This document shows, piece by piece, positions 1-6,583 of a DNA stretch of 33,293 bases; the stretch's first letter is position 1; each line of letters opens with the position of its first letter. A model generated the notes under the pieces. The model ran no database searches. It had not been told where the DNA came from and saw only the letters and a list, made by a program, of their open reading frames with translations. The position numbers were made by a program, and so were the translations under genes. This stretch comes from Prevotella sp. (GTDB lineage Bacteria > Bacteroidota > Bacteroidia > Bacteroidales > Bacteroidaceae), in the NCBI GenBank assembly GCA_017459445.1, contig JAFUDJ010000027.1, positions 1 to 33,293 of the forward strand, written 5' to 3'.

Positions 1-2
1 CA

Positions 3-101
3 GAATCATTCAATGCCAAAATCAAGGCTTTCAGAACGCAGTTCAGAGGTGTAGGGGACATCAAGTTCTTTATGTACAGGTTGGCCACACTTTATTCTTA
101 A
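3..101 (+). CDS. ISL3-type transposase, C-terminal fragment (cut by window edge)
   Basis: The first 32 codons of an open frame run off the left edge and stop with TAA at 99-101. The peptide begins ESFNAKIKAFRTQFRGV and ends KFFMYRLATLYS. This matches the C-terminal end of DDE transposases of the ISL3/ISAon1 type found in Bacteroidetes, which end in an SFNAKIK(A/S)FR stretch; the family match is from memory. Only the tail is visible, so neither the catalytic DDE residues nor the left end of the element can be checked. The right end of the element should lie between 102 and about 178, but no terminal repeat can be named without the other end. The element sits beside a tRNA gene, a common place for insertions. 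Confidence 0.75.
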   Translation, partial: ESFNAKIKAFRTQFRGVGDIKFFMYRLATLYS

Positions 102-179
102 TTAGCTCAAGCAATTACCAACCGGGTAAATCCGCTGAGCCAAAATTGGGTGCAACTTTGAAATATTGTAGAAAACAAA

Positions 180-206
180 AAGGAGTCAGATTTTCTCTAA
201 CTCCTT
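180..206. terminator. Bidirectional terminator between IS remnant and tRNA-Asn
   Basis: AAGGAGT (180-186) pairs with ACTCCTT (200-206) around a 13-nt loop. GTTTTT follows on the plus strand, and TTTTTGTTTTC follows on the minus strand. It can therefore stop both the transposase transcript and the minus-strand tRNA-Asn transcript. Confidence 0.7.
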
Positions 207-240
207 GTTTTTCAATGCTATGCAGCGATTTTGATTTTTG

Positions 241-314
241 CGCTTCAGGATGGGCTTGAACCAACGACCCCCTGATTAACAGTCAGGTGCTCTAACCAAC
301 TGAGCTACTGAAGC
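241..314 (-). tRNA. tRNA-Asn (anticodon GTT)
   Basis: On the minus strand the acceptor arm GCTTCAG pairs with CTGAAGC, followed by discriminator base G. The D-arm contains AGCTCAGTTGGTTAGAGC. The anticodon stem CCTGA/TCAGG closes the loop CTGTTAA, giving anticodon GTT. The T-arm carries GGTTCAAGCC. Length is 74 nt, and the CCA end is not encoded. A consensus promoter lies just upstream and a hairpin terminator downstream, so it appears to be a single-gene unit. Confidence 0.96.
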
Positions 315-345
315 AGATGTGCGCTCGTTTATTCGATTGCGGGTG

Positions 346-377
346 CAAAGGTAAGTGTTTTTTTCGAATCTCGCAAA
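346..377 (-). promoter_or_regulatory. Bacteroidetes-type promoter of tRNA-Asn
   Basis: Read on the minus strand: TTTG (377-374), a 20-bp spacer, then TACCTTTG (353-346). This fits the Bacteroidetes primary sigma consensus TTTG-N19-21-TAnnTTTG. It lies about 32 bp before the tRNA. Confidence 0.85.
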
Positions 378-416
378 CTTTTTATGAAAAAAATTCATTG
401 GAACGGTAATTTTTTG

Positions 417-424
417 TAATTTTG
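417..424 (+). promoter_or_regulatory. Possible -7 element of the S41 protease gene
   Basis: TAATTTTG matches TAnnTTTG. No well-spaced TTTG lies upstream; the nearest TTG is at 398-400, about 16 bp away. The assignment is therefore tentative. If used, transcription would begin around 430 and the leader would contain the 44-bp duplication. Confidence 0.4.
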
Positions 425-438
425 CAGGCACTAACAGT

Positions 439-520
439 AACAAAGCCCCCTTCTACGGTTTAATAAATACAAGAAAAATAACAACAAAGCCCCCTTCTAC
501 GGTTTAACAAATGCAAGAAA
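439..520 (+). repeat. Two-copy direct repeat (44-bp step) in the S41 protease leader
   Basis: Bases 439-476 are nearly identical to 483-520. Both copies contain AAAGCCCCCTTCTACGGTTT. The few differences include A to G, which turns ATA in copy 1 into an ATG at 511 in copy 2. The step is 44 bp, and a weaker 22-bp substep is visible (AACAAA, TAATAAA, AACAAA, TAACAAA at 439, 461, 483 and 505). The repeat fills the space between the presumed promoter and the start codon. Confidence 0.85.
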
Positions 521-2127
521 CAATGAATAGTGCAATGGTGAATATATGGTCAAAAGCATGCGTCAGACGTGCTTTTTCCATGCTCCTTATAGTCTTTTTC
601 CCTCTAATGTCAGCAGCCCAGGACGTCAAGAACCATAACCTTGAAGTGGCCAAGAACTTAGAGATTTTCAACGCCTTATACCGGAATTTGGACATGATGT
701 ATGTCGACACGCTGGATGCCGGCGTGGTTATCGGGAAGGGCATCGACGCGATGCTTGCCTCGCTTGACCCTTACACGGAGTACTATCCCGAGGAGAAGCA
801 GAAAGAGCTGAAGACGATGCTGACCGGCAAGTATGCCGGTATCGGCGCCTTGATACGCTATCACCAGCGCCTGAAGCGCGTCGTCATCGAGGAGCCTTAC
901 GAAGGAATGCCTGCAGCCGAAGTCGGTTTGAAGCGCGGCGACATCATCCTGCAGATTGACGACACGGTGACGACCGACAAGAACACCGCCTTCGTGAGCA
1001 GCCATCTGCGTGGTGAGGCCGGCACGAGCTTCATCCTGAAGGTGCAGCGCCCGTCAACGGGGAAGACCATGAGTTTCAAGATTACGCGCCGCAGCATCAA
1101 GTTGCCGGAGATAACCTACTACGGCATGCGTCCCAACGGCATCGGCTACATCAACCTAAGCACGTTCACCGGCGAGCCGGCCAAGGCCATGCGGCTGGCG
1201 TTCCTCGACTTGAAGAAGCAAGGCGCCGACAAACTCATACTCGACCTGCGCGGCAACGGCGGCGGTTCGCTGGCCGAGTGCGTCGACATTCTGAACATGT
1301 GGGTACCCAAGGGTGTCCGCATCGTAGAGACGAAAGGCAAGCTGAAGCGCGCCAACAACGAGTATAAGACACGCATGGAGCCCATAGACACGGTGATGCC
1401 CATTGCCGTGCTGGTGAACGGCGAGACGGCCTCAGCCTCCGAGATTACCTGCGGTGCCCTGCAAGACCTCAAGCGCGGTATAATAATAGGTACGCGCACG
1501 TACGGAAAGGGCCTTGTCCAGATTCCGAATGTCGACCTGCCCTACAACTCAAACCTCAAGCTTACCACCTCGCGCTACTTCCTGCCCAGCGGTCGCGGCA
1601 TCAAGATGAAGGAAGGCATCAAGCCCGACATCGAAGTCAAGCCCGACACCATGGCCAACATCACCCTCTACCTGAGCCGTCTTGACTCCACGGAAGTAGT
1701 CTTCGACTACGTCCAGGACTATATTGCCAAGCACCCGTCCATCTCCTCCGCCGACGCCTTCCAGCTCACCGATGCCGACTATGAGGAGTTCAAGCAGCGC
1801 GTCATCAAGGCCGGCTTCACCTACGACCAGGTCAGCAAAAAGCAGTATGAGGAGCTGGTCAAGGCCGCCAAGTTTGAAGGCTACTACGAGGAAGCGCGCG
1901 AGGAGTTCGATGCGCTAAAGGCGAAAATAGACCATCATGACGTTGCCCGCGACCTGGATGTCCACCGCGAGGAAATCCAGCAGATGCTCGAACAAGACAT
2001 CGTCTCGGCCTATTACTATCAGGCCGGTCAGCTGCAGGTAGGGCTCCGGACCGATAAAACCATCCATGAGGCCGAGCGGATTCTGAGCACTCCGGGGGAG
2101 TATCAAAGTGTCCTAAATTGTGAATAA
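511..2127 (+). CDS. S41 family C-terminal processing peptidase (CtpA/Tsp-like)
   Basis: A 538-residue serine protease exported by an N-terminal signal: a hydrophobic stretch near residues 22-34 ends in SAAQ. A PDZ domain follows at roughly residues 100-190 (GIGALIRY, then GMPAAEVGLKRGDIILQIDD). The S41 catalytic domain comes next. NGETASASE carries the probable nucleophile Ser308, and RTYGKGLVQ carries Lys333 and Gln337; the spacing (25, then 4) matches the Ser/Lys/Gln triad of CtpB. The last 150 residues are charged and helical, as in other Bacteroidetes members. The family trims or degrades envelope proteins after recognising a free C-terminus. The ATGs at 511, 523 and 535 are all possible starts, and the 511 ATG exists only because of a base change in the leader duplication. 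The gene stands alone. Confidence 0.93.
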   Translation: MQETMNSAMVNIWSKACVRRAFSMLLIVFFPLMSAAQDVKNHNLEVAKNLEIFNALYRNLDMMYVDTLDAGVVIGKGIDAMLASLDPYTEYYPEEKQKELKTMLTGKYAGIGALIRYHQRLKRVVIEEPYEGMPAAEVGLKRGDIILQIDDTVTTDKNTAFVSSHLRGEAGTSFILKVQRPSTGKTMSFKITRRSIKLPEITYYGMRPNGIGYINLSTFTGEPAKAMRLAFLDLKKQGADKLILDLRGNGGGSLAECVDILNMWVPKGVRIVETKGKLKRANNEYKTRMEPIDTVMPIAVLVNGETASASEITCGALQDLKRGIIIGTRTYGKGLVQIPNVDLPYNSNLKLTTSRYFLPSGRGIKMKEGIKPDIEVKPDTMANITLYLSRLDSTEVVFDYVQDYIAKHPSISSADAFQLTDADYEEFKQRVIKAGFTYDQVSKKQYEELVKAAKFEGYYEEAREEFDALKAKIDHHDVARDLDVHREEIQQMLEQDIVSAYYYQAGQLQVGLRTDKTIHEAERILSTPGEYQSVLNCE

Positions 2128-2214
2128 ACGGTTAAAAACGGGGAACAAATGGACGAAAAATAGGCTTGTTTGATTAAAAAATGTGAAATCCAAGTAATTT
2201 CTTCCTGAAAATAT

Positions 2215-2244
2215 TTTGAGAACATAAAACATTTCGTACCTTTG
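2215..2244 (+). promoter_or_regulatory. Orphan promoter in the convergent gap
   Basis: TTTG (2215-2218) and TACCTTTG (2237-2244) are 18 bp apart, slightly short but with a perfect -7 element. No plus-strand gene follows; a strong terminator does, ending at 2329. The promoter therefore seems to drive a short RNA. Confidence 0.6.
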
Positions 2245-2249
2245 CACTC

Positions 2250-2329
2250 GCACACAACTAGTAATTTTAATCTATATTTATCATTTTCCTCGAAGGGGAA
2301 ACCGTCTGAGAAGATAGTTTCCCCTTTTT
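2250..2329 (+). ncRNA. Candidate small RNA (about 80 nt)
   Basis: Inferred from a TACCTTTG promoter ending at 2244 and an intrinsic terminator at 2293-2329, with no credible ORF between. The body is AU-rich single-stranded sequence (about 2255-2290) followed by the GC-rich terminator stem. I do not recognise a named RNA family. The alternative is that the terminator simply serves the S41 gene, which ends at 2127, and the promoter match is chance. Confidence 0.45.
2293..2329 (+). terminator. Intrinsic terminator
   Basis: AAGGGGAAAC (2293-2302) pairs with GTTTCCCCTT (2317-2326), followed by T residues to 2329. The minus strand lacks a T-run, so it acts on plus-strand transcripts: the small RNA candidate, the S41 gene, or both. 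Confidence 0.85.
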
Positions 2330-2369
2330 CTATGTCTGCCCGCCATGTAACAAAGATTAGGACGGCCGT

Positions 2370-3437
2370 TCACATGGTGAACAGTCCACCCCACGGATAG
2401 CTGCCCGGTTTCAGCGTGACCAGGGTGCCGCAGCGCGCACGCATCTGCACGACGCCCGGTGCCACCTGCCGCACAATGGTGAAATCCGTCCACCCAAGGG
2501 CCTGCAACGTCCCCCATGCCGTGGCGCCCCCCTCAATGATAAGCTGCTCCGGGCGATGCTTCGCGACGAGTTGACGCGCCATGCGGGCCATCACCGTCCG
2601 CAAGTGGACGGCCACTTCCCTACCCGTCCGGTGCGTATGGGGGATGGACAGGATAAGGCTGTGGGCGTCATCATAGGCCGTTACGTCCCATAGGCTGAGG
2701 TCGTCGGCACCGTCATAGATGGCGCGCGGCATGGGTGCTACGGGTATTCCGAGGTCAAGGGTCCTGCTCTGCGTGCTGCCGCAAAGAATGAGTGTAGAGG
2801 GAGGCGTCGTCGGGGCCGGAGCCAGTATGAAAGCCGTAAAAAGCGCCGCAGCGCCGGCAAAGAGCGTCTGTCCGTCGTTGTATTGCGCCACGACGCGGGC
2901 AATATCCTCGTCGCACACCGCGTCCGGCATGACGATACCCTGCGCCCCGGCATCAGGGAAGCGCTCCTTCAGGACGGCCGTCCGCGCCGGGAACTCCGGG
3001 TCATAGCTGAAAGCCGTCTCATGGATAGGCACCTCCCTCGCCGGCAGTCCCTTGCCGCCGGCCTCCCGAATGTAGTAGACGCCGTCGCGGATGATGCGCC
3101 CTTTCGACGGGTTGGCCGGCAGATAGACGGCGCGCCGGTAGCCCGTGGCCTCCATCAGCGCCGTCAGCTCGGCCACGACATGTCCGCGCAGGGCCGAGTC
3201 AGTCTTCTTGAATATCACGGGATGCGGCGCGCCGACCAGCCGCCGCGTCTCCGCCACGGCCTCCTCCTCGGTCATGGAGCGCGTGTCGGTGGCCACGACG
3301 GTGACGGCATCCGCCCCGTCCTCTTCCGCGTCGCAACCCGCCTCGCCGCCACAGACGAGGCGAACGTGCAAGCCGTGGCTGTGGGCTATGCCCGCTATTT
3401 CGGCAGCCCCCGTGATGTCGTCAGCAATAACAATCAT
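2370..3437 (-). CDS. Four-carbon acid sugar kinase (DUF1537, OtnK/DtnK-like)
   Basis: ATP-dependent kinase of the family that phosphorylates the 4-OH of threonate or erythronate. The N-terminal substrate domain starts with IVIADDITGAAEIA and includes KKTDSALRGH and LPANPSKGRII. The C-terminal nucleotide domain shows EGGATAWGT, QVAPGVVQM and TLKPGSYPWGG, which correspond to the family's GG.T, PG and K.G.FG motifs. The ATG at 3437 is preferred over the in-frame GTG at 3446, because members normally start directly before the IVIADD strand. At about 355 residues it is shorter than the usual 400-430, with the middle region reduced. It is the last gene of the operon, 24 nt after the PdxA-like gene. 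Neighbouring kinase and PdxA genes are the known signature of the D-threonate/D-erythronate pathways. The exact substrate cannot be read from sequence. Confidence 0.85.
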   Translation of the reverse strand: MIVIADDITGAAEIAGIAHSHGLHVRLVCGGEAGCDAEEDGADAVTVVATDTRSMTEEEAVAETRRLVGAPHPVIFKKTDSALRGHVVAELTALMEATGYRRAVYLPANPSKGRIIRDGVYYIREAGGKGLPAREVPIHETAFSYDPEFPARTAVLKERFPDAGAQGIVMPDAVCDEDIARVVAQYNDGQTLFAGAAALFTAFILAPAPTTPPSTLILCGSTQSRTLDLGIPVAPMPRAIYDGADDLSLWDVTAYDDAHSLILSIPHTHRTGREVAVHLRTVMARMARQLVAKHRPEQLIIEGGATAWGTLQALGWTDFTIVRQVAPGVVQMRARCGTLVTLKPGSYPWGGLFTM

Positions 3438-3461
3438 GCGCAGCACTGTTTTTCCATATCC

Positions 3462-4502
3462 TCACTTCCCATTTTTCGCTTTCCGGTAGATGGCCATGCG
3501 GGTGGCATAGTCAATGCTGAGCGTCATGGCCGAGTCGTTGGCGATGCCCTTTCCGGCGACGTCGAAGGCTGTGCCGTGGTCCACCGAGACGCGGATGATG
3601 GGCAGCCCGAGCGTGATGTTGACGCCGGAAGCCGACTCCATCTTGCCCGTTTCCTTGTTCCAGTTGAAGGCGCACACCTTCAGGGGGATATGCCCCTGGT
3701 CGTGGTACATGGCCACGACGCCGTCGAACTGGCCGCATTTCGCCTTGGCGAATACCGAGTCGGGCGGCACGGGTCCGTCCACGTTGAAGCCGCGCTGGCG
3801 CAGTTCCTCGATGGCCGGCGTGATTTCCTGCGCCTCCTCGTAGCCGAACATGCCGTTCTCGCTGGAGTGCGGGTTCAGGCCGGCCACGCCGATGTGGGGC
3901 CGCTCGATGCCGAACTGGCGGCACGCGTCGTCAATCAGCTCCACGCACTCTATGACGCGCGCCTTCTTCACCAGGTCGCAGGCCTTGCGCAGCGGCACAT
4001 GAGTGGAGACATGGATAACGCGTATGTTCTCGTCGGCCAGCATCATGGCGTACTTCTTCGTGTTCGTGAACGTCGCATAAATCTCGGTATGCCCGTCGTA
4101 GTGGTGGCCAGCCAGGTTCAGCGCCTCCTTGTTGAGCGGAGCCGTGACGGTGCCGTCCACCTCGTCGGCCATGGCCAGTTCTATGGCCTTCTTGATGTAC
4201 TGGAATGCCGCATTGCCGCACTGCGCCTGCACCTCGCCGAAGCGGAACGTAGACAGGTCGACGCAGTGGAGGTCGATGACGTCAATGGTTCCGTGCTCGA
4301 AGCGGGCCTCCTTGACGCTCTGGATGGCGTTCACCTGGAGGTCAAGGCCAAGCAGCCGAACTGCTTGGCACAGTATCTCTGCGTCGCCGGTAACGACGGG
4401 TCGGCATTTCTCGTAAGTCTCTTTGCGGTTCAGGGCGCGCACCGTAATCTCAGGTCCTATGCCTGCGGGGTCGCCCATGGTGATGGCTAATATTGGTTTC
4501 AT
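3462..4502 (-). CDS. pdxA: PdxA-type 4-phospho-hydroxyacid dehydrogenase (PdxA or PdxA2)
   Basis: 346 residues, full length for the family. It opens with ITMGDPAGIGPEI. The three metal-binding histidine regions are visible: GHHYDGHTE, MYHDQGHIPLKV and SVDHGTAFDVAGKG. PdxA oxidises 4-phosphohydroxy-L-threonine in vitamin B6 synthesis. The PdxA2 subgroup oxidises and decarboxylates 4-phospho-D-threonate or erythronate to dihydroxyacetone phosphate. The downstream DUF1537 kinase makes exactly that kind of substrate, so a catabolic PdxA2 role is favoured. A B6 role is not excluded, because no pdxJ is visible here. A 128-bp octamer array fills most of the gap from the upstream dehydrogenase gene. 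Confidence 0.9.
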   Translation of the reverse strand: MKPILAITMGDPAGIGPEITVRALNRKETYEKCRPVVTGDAEILCQAVRLLGLDLQVNAIQSVKEARFEHGTIDVIDLHCVDLSTFRFGEVQAQCGNAAFQYIKKAIELAMADEVDGTVTAPLNKEALNLAGHHYDGHTEIYATFTNTKKYAMMLADENIRVIHVSTHVPLRKACDLVKKARVIECVELIDDACRQFGIERPHIGVAGLNPHSSENGMFGYEEAQEITPAIEELRQRGFNVDGPVPPDSVFAKAKCGQFDGVVAMYHDQGHIPLKVCAFNWNKETGKMESASGVNITLGLPIIRVSVDHGTAFDVAGKGIANDSAMTLSIDYATRMAIYRKAKNGK

Positions 4503-4543
4503 TGCTTGTTTTTTTTCGTTATTTTTTGGGGGCGGGGGCGTTA

Positions 4544-4671
4544 TTTCGAGGTTTCGACATTTCGTTATTTCGATTTTTCGAGGTTTCGAGATTTCGAGAT
4601 TTCGAAATTTCGAAATTTCGATGCTTCGAGGCTTCGAGGCTTCGAAATATCGAAATGTCGAAACTTCGGGC
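4544..4671 (-). repeat. Octamer array A: 16 phased units before pdxA
   Basis: On the plus strand the units read TTTCGAGG, TTTCGACA, TTTCGTTA and so on, exactly 8 bp apart for 16 units with no indel. In the direction of pdxA the consensus is NNTCGAAA. The array begins at the stop codon of the dehydrogenase gene (4671-4673 on the minus strand) and ends 41 nt before the pdxA ATG, in sequence containing AAATAACG and an A-run. A C-run is the only other content of the junction. Confidence 0.95.
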
Positions 4672-5816
4672 TAATAAAGACTAATGTAAATATCGCGGGC
4701 GTCCTGCTCGGTCACCTCGCGGGGGTTGTTCTTCAGCAGCCGCTGCACCTGCATGGCGGCACGCGCCATGCCGTCGACGGCAGTCTGCGGAATGCCGAGG
4801 TCCGTCAGTTTCTTGGGAATGCCGACGGCGTCGGCCAGCCTGTAGATGAAGTCTACGCCGCGCTGTGCCGTCTCGTTGTCGTCACGGCCGGGTTCGCAGC
4901 CTAACGCCACGGCCACTTCGGCATAGCGCTTCAGGTTTGCGGGCCGGTTGAACTTCATCACGCCGGGCAGCAGGATGGCGTTCGAGAGCCCGTGGGGGAT
5001 ATGGAACTCGCCACCCAACGGGTACGACAGGGCATGGACGGCAGCCGTATTCACGGGGCCGAGGCACAGTCCGCCGTACAAAGAGCCCAGGGCGAGGGCC
5101 TCACGCGCCTCCACATCCTTGCCGTCGCGCACGGCTCGCTCCAAGTTGGCCGCTATGAGACGGATGCCCTGCAGGGCATAGATGTCAACGGCGGGATGTG
5201 CAAACTTGTTCGTATACGCCTCGATGCAGTGCGTCAGTGCGTCCATGCCCGTGTCGGCCGTCACCTTGGCGGGTACGGTCCAAGTCAGCTGCGGGTCTAC
5301 GTAGGCAACGTCGGCTATGAGGTAAGGGCTTACGATACCCTTCTTCAGATGGTCGCGCTCGTCGAGCAGGATGGCGTTGGGCGACACCTCGCTGCCCGTT
5401 CCCGCCGTCGTCGGCAGACAGGCAAACCAGAGGCCGCGCCGGCGGATGAAGCCCGTGCCGAAGCAGTCCTCCACCTGTTGGTCGCTATTGAGGAATGCCG
5501 CCACCAGCTTCGTTACGTCGAGCACGCTGCCGCCACCCACGCCCACGACGCTGTCGGCGCCGAACAGCCGGGCCGCTTCCAGAATGCGCTTAAAGTCGGC
5601 CACCGTCGGCTCCGCCACGATGTCCTGCACCACCTCCACTGCCGTTCCCTGCCCGGTCAGCAGGCCGACGGCCTCGTCGATAAGCGGGCGGATGGGCGGC
5701 GCCGTCAGCACCAGGAGGCGCTTCAGGCCCAACAGTTTGTAATCTTCTACCAAAGTCCGGATGCAGCCCGTGCCGAAGACTATCTTCTGCGGCTGCAAAA
5801 GTGTGATTGCTTTCAT
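4671..5816 (-). CDS. Iron-containing (group III) alcohol dehydrogenase
   Basis: 381 residues, the normal length. Cofactor and metal motifs appear in order: GGGSVLDVTKLVA (nucleotide-binding loop), PTTAGTGSEVSP, DTGMDALTHCIEAY (Asp and His ligands), then HALSYPLGGEFHIPHGLSNA (the remaining two His ligands). The family reversibly reduces aldehydes or ketones with NAD(P)H, as in lactaldehyde, propanediol and butanol dehydrogenases. It is the first gene of a three-gene minus-strand set with the PdxA-like dehydrogenase and the acid sugar kinase, so it may supply or remove a three- or four-carbon intermediate. The real substrate is unknown. No consensus promoter is visible upstream, only the 22-bp inverted array. 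Confidence 0.93.
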   Translation of the reverse strand: MKAITLLQPQKIVFGTGCIRTLVEDYKLLGLKRLLVLTAPPIRPLIDEAVGLLTGQGTAVEVVQDIVAEPTVADFKRILEAARLFGADSVVGVGGGSVLDVTKLVAAFLNSDQQVEDCFGTGFIRRRGLWFACLPTTAGTGSEVSPNAILLDERDHLKKGIVSPYLIADVAYVDPQLTWTVPAKVTADTGMDALTHCIEAYTNKFAHPAVDIYALQGIRLIAANLERAVRDGKDVEAREALALGSLYGGLCLGPVNTAAVHALSYPLGGEFHIPHGLSNAILLPGVMKFNRPANLKRYAEVAVALGCEPGRDDNETAQRGVDFIYRLADAVGIPKKLTDLGIPQTAVDGMARAAMQVQRLLKNNPREVTEQDARDIYISLY

Positions 5817-5895
5817 GCTTTTACCTTATTATTTATAGCTATTAGAAAGACGCACACCGTGCCTTTTTGTCATCTTTGCCGTCACTCCCGTCCGG

Positions 5896-6042
5896 GTTTT
5901 ATGCCACTTTGTGCACGCTTTTATGGCACTTTGAGCGGACTTTTATGCCATTTAGCTCCAAGTTTTATGTCAAAAGTCCGCGCTGTTTGACATAAAAGTC
6001 CGCTCAAAGTGCCATAAAAGTGCGCACGAAATGACATAAAAG
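5896..6042. repeat. 22-bp tandem array with inverted second half
   Basis: Four head-to-tail 22-bp units start at 5896, 5918, 5940 and 5962, each beginning (G/C)TTTTATG followed by (C/G/T)CA. They are followed by the same unit inverted, ending CATAAAAG at 5998, 6020 and 6042. As a result 5918-5947 and 5991-6020 are a 30-nt perfect inverted repeat, with imperfect pairing out to about 5889 and 6049. A shorter alternative stem pairs TTTTATGTCAAA with TTTGACATAAAA near 5963-5998. The array lies in the leader of the dehydrogenase operon, downstream of thioredoxin; the 5817-6124 gap holds no gene. Confidence 0.92.
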
Positions 6043-6062
6043 TCGGAAGCTCCCGACACAAA

Positions 6063-6093
6063 GAAGCCACCGAACCGAAGGTCCGGAGGCTTC
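6063..6093 (-). terminator. Probable terminator of the thioredoxin gene
   Basis: On the minus strand GAAGCC and GGCTTC enclose CCGGACC and GGTTCGG, forming a long GC-rich stem with a 3-nt loop 30 nt after the trx stop codon. It is followed by only TTTGTG, so the T-tract is weak. Confidence 0.65.
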
Positions 6094-6124
6094 AAAGTAA
6101 GGTAAATCGCGCCCGGGAGCCCGC

Positions 6125-6439
6125 TTACAGCAGGCTCTCAAACTTCTCCTGCAGCTTGGCTTTAGGCTGTGCGCCGACCATCTTGTCGACCACCTGTCCG
6201 CCCTTGAAGAAGAGGATGGTGGGGATGTTGCGGATGCCAAACTCCACGGCCAGTTCCTCGCACTCCTCGACATCGCACTTGCCAACGGCAATGCGGCCGT
6301 CGTATTCCTCGGCCAGCTCGGCAATGACGGGAGCCATCATGCGGCAGGGGCCGCACCACGTTGCCCAGAAATCGACTACTAACGGCTGTTCGCCATTCTT
6401 CAGGCTCTCAAAGTTCTCGCTTGTGATTGTTAATTCCAT
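6125..6439 (-). CDS. trxA: Thioredoxin
   Basis: 104 residues, standard thioredoxin length. The redox site WCGPC lies at residues 28-32, followed by MMAPVI. The cis-proline region reads RNIPTILFFKGG. There is no signal peptide, so it should be cytoplasmic, acting as a dithiol reductant with thioredoxin reductase. It lies 144 bp after dnaE on the same strand. No consensus promoter is obvious in the gap, so it may share the dnaE transcript or use a weak promoter. Confidence 0.95.
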   Translation of the reverse strand: MELTITSENFESLKNGEQPLVVDFWATWCGPCRMMAPVIAELAEEYDGRIAVGKCDVEECEELAVEFGIRNIPTILFFKGGQVVDKMVGAQPKAKLQEKFESLL

Positions 6440-6583
6440 GTTGACAGTTTTACAATTAAACGGTTTGCTATTATTACTAATTCTCGGTTCTATCCATTGA
6501 AGCTCCTACAAACATCGTGCCACTTTTTTCCGCGCCGTGGCAAGCCGGCGAATCAGCCGTGGGCTTGTCGGGCCGGTCACTTG

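Noticed and set aside
2883-4490. Long plus-strand open frame (535 codons) antisense to the kinase and pdxA genes
   Set aside because: It mirrors the GC-rich codon use of the two recognised minus-strand genes, has no family motifs, and crosses a gene boundary.
4503-4543. Riboswitch in front of pdxA
   Set aside because: The leader is only an A-rich and C-rich stretch after the octamer array; no aptamer-like paired core is visible.
4423-4904. Small ORFs encoding repeated FEISKFR-like peptides through the octamer arrays
   Set aside because: An 8-bp period without stop codons is open in several frames at once, so repeated peptides appear automatically on both strands. There is no start-site or conservation signal.
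6440-6583. Separate promoter and terminator between dnaE and trxA
   Set aside because: Some GC-rich inverted segments and a TTTG are present, but no correctly spaced TAnnTTTG and no T-tract were found.
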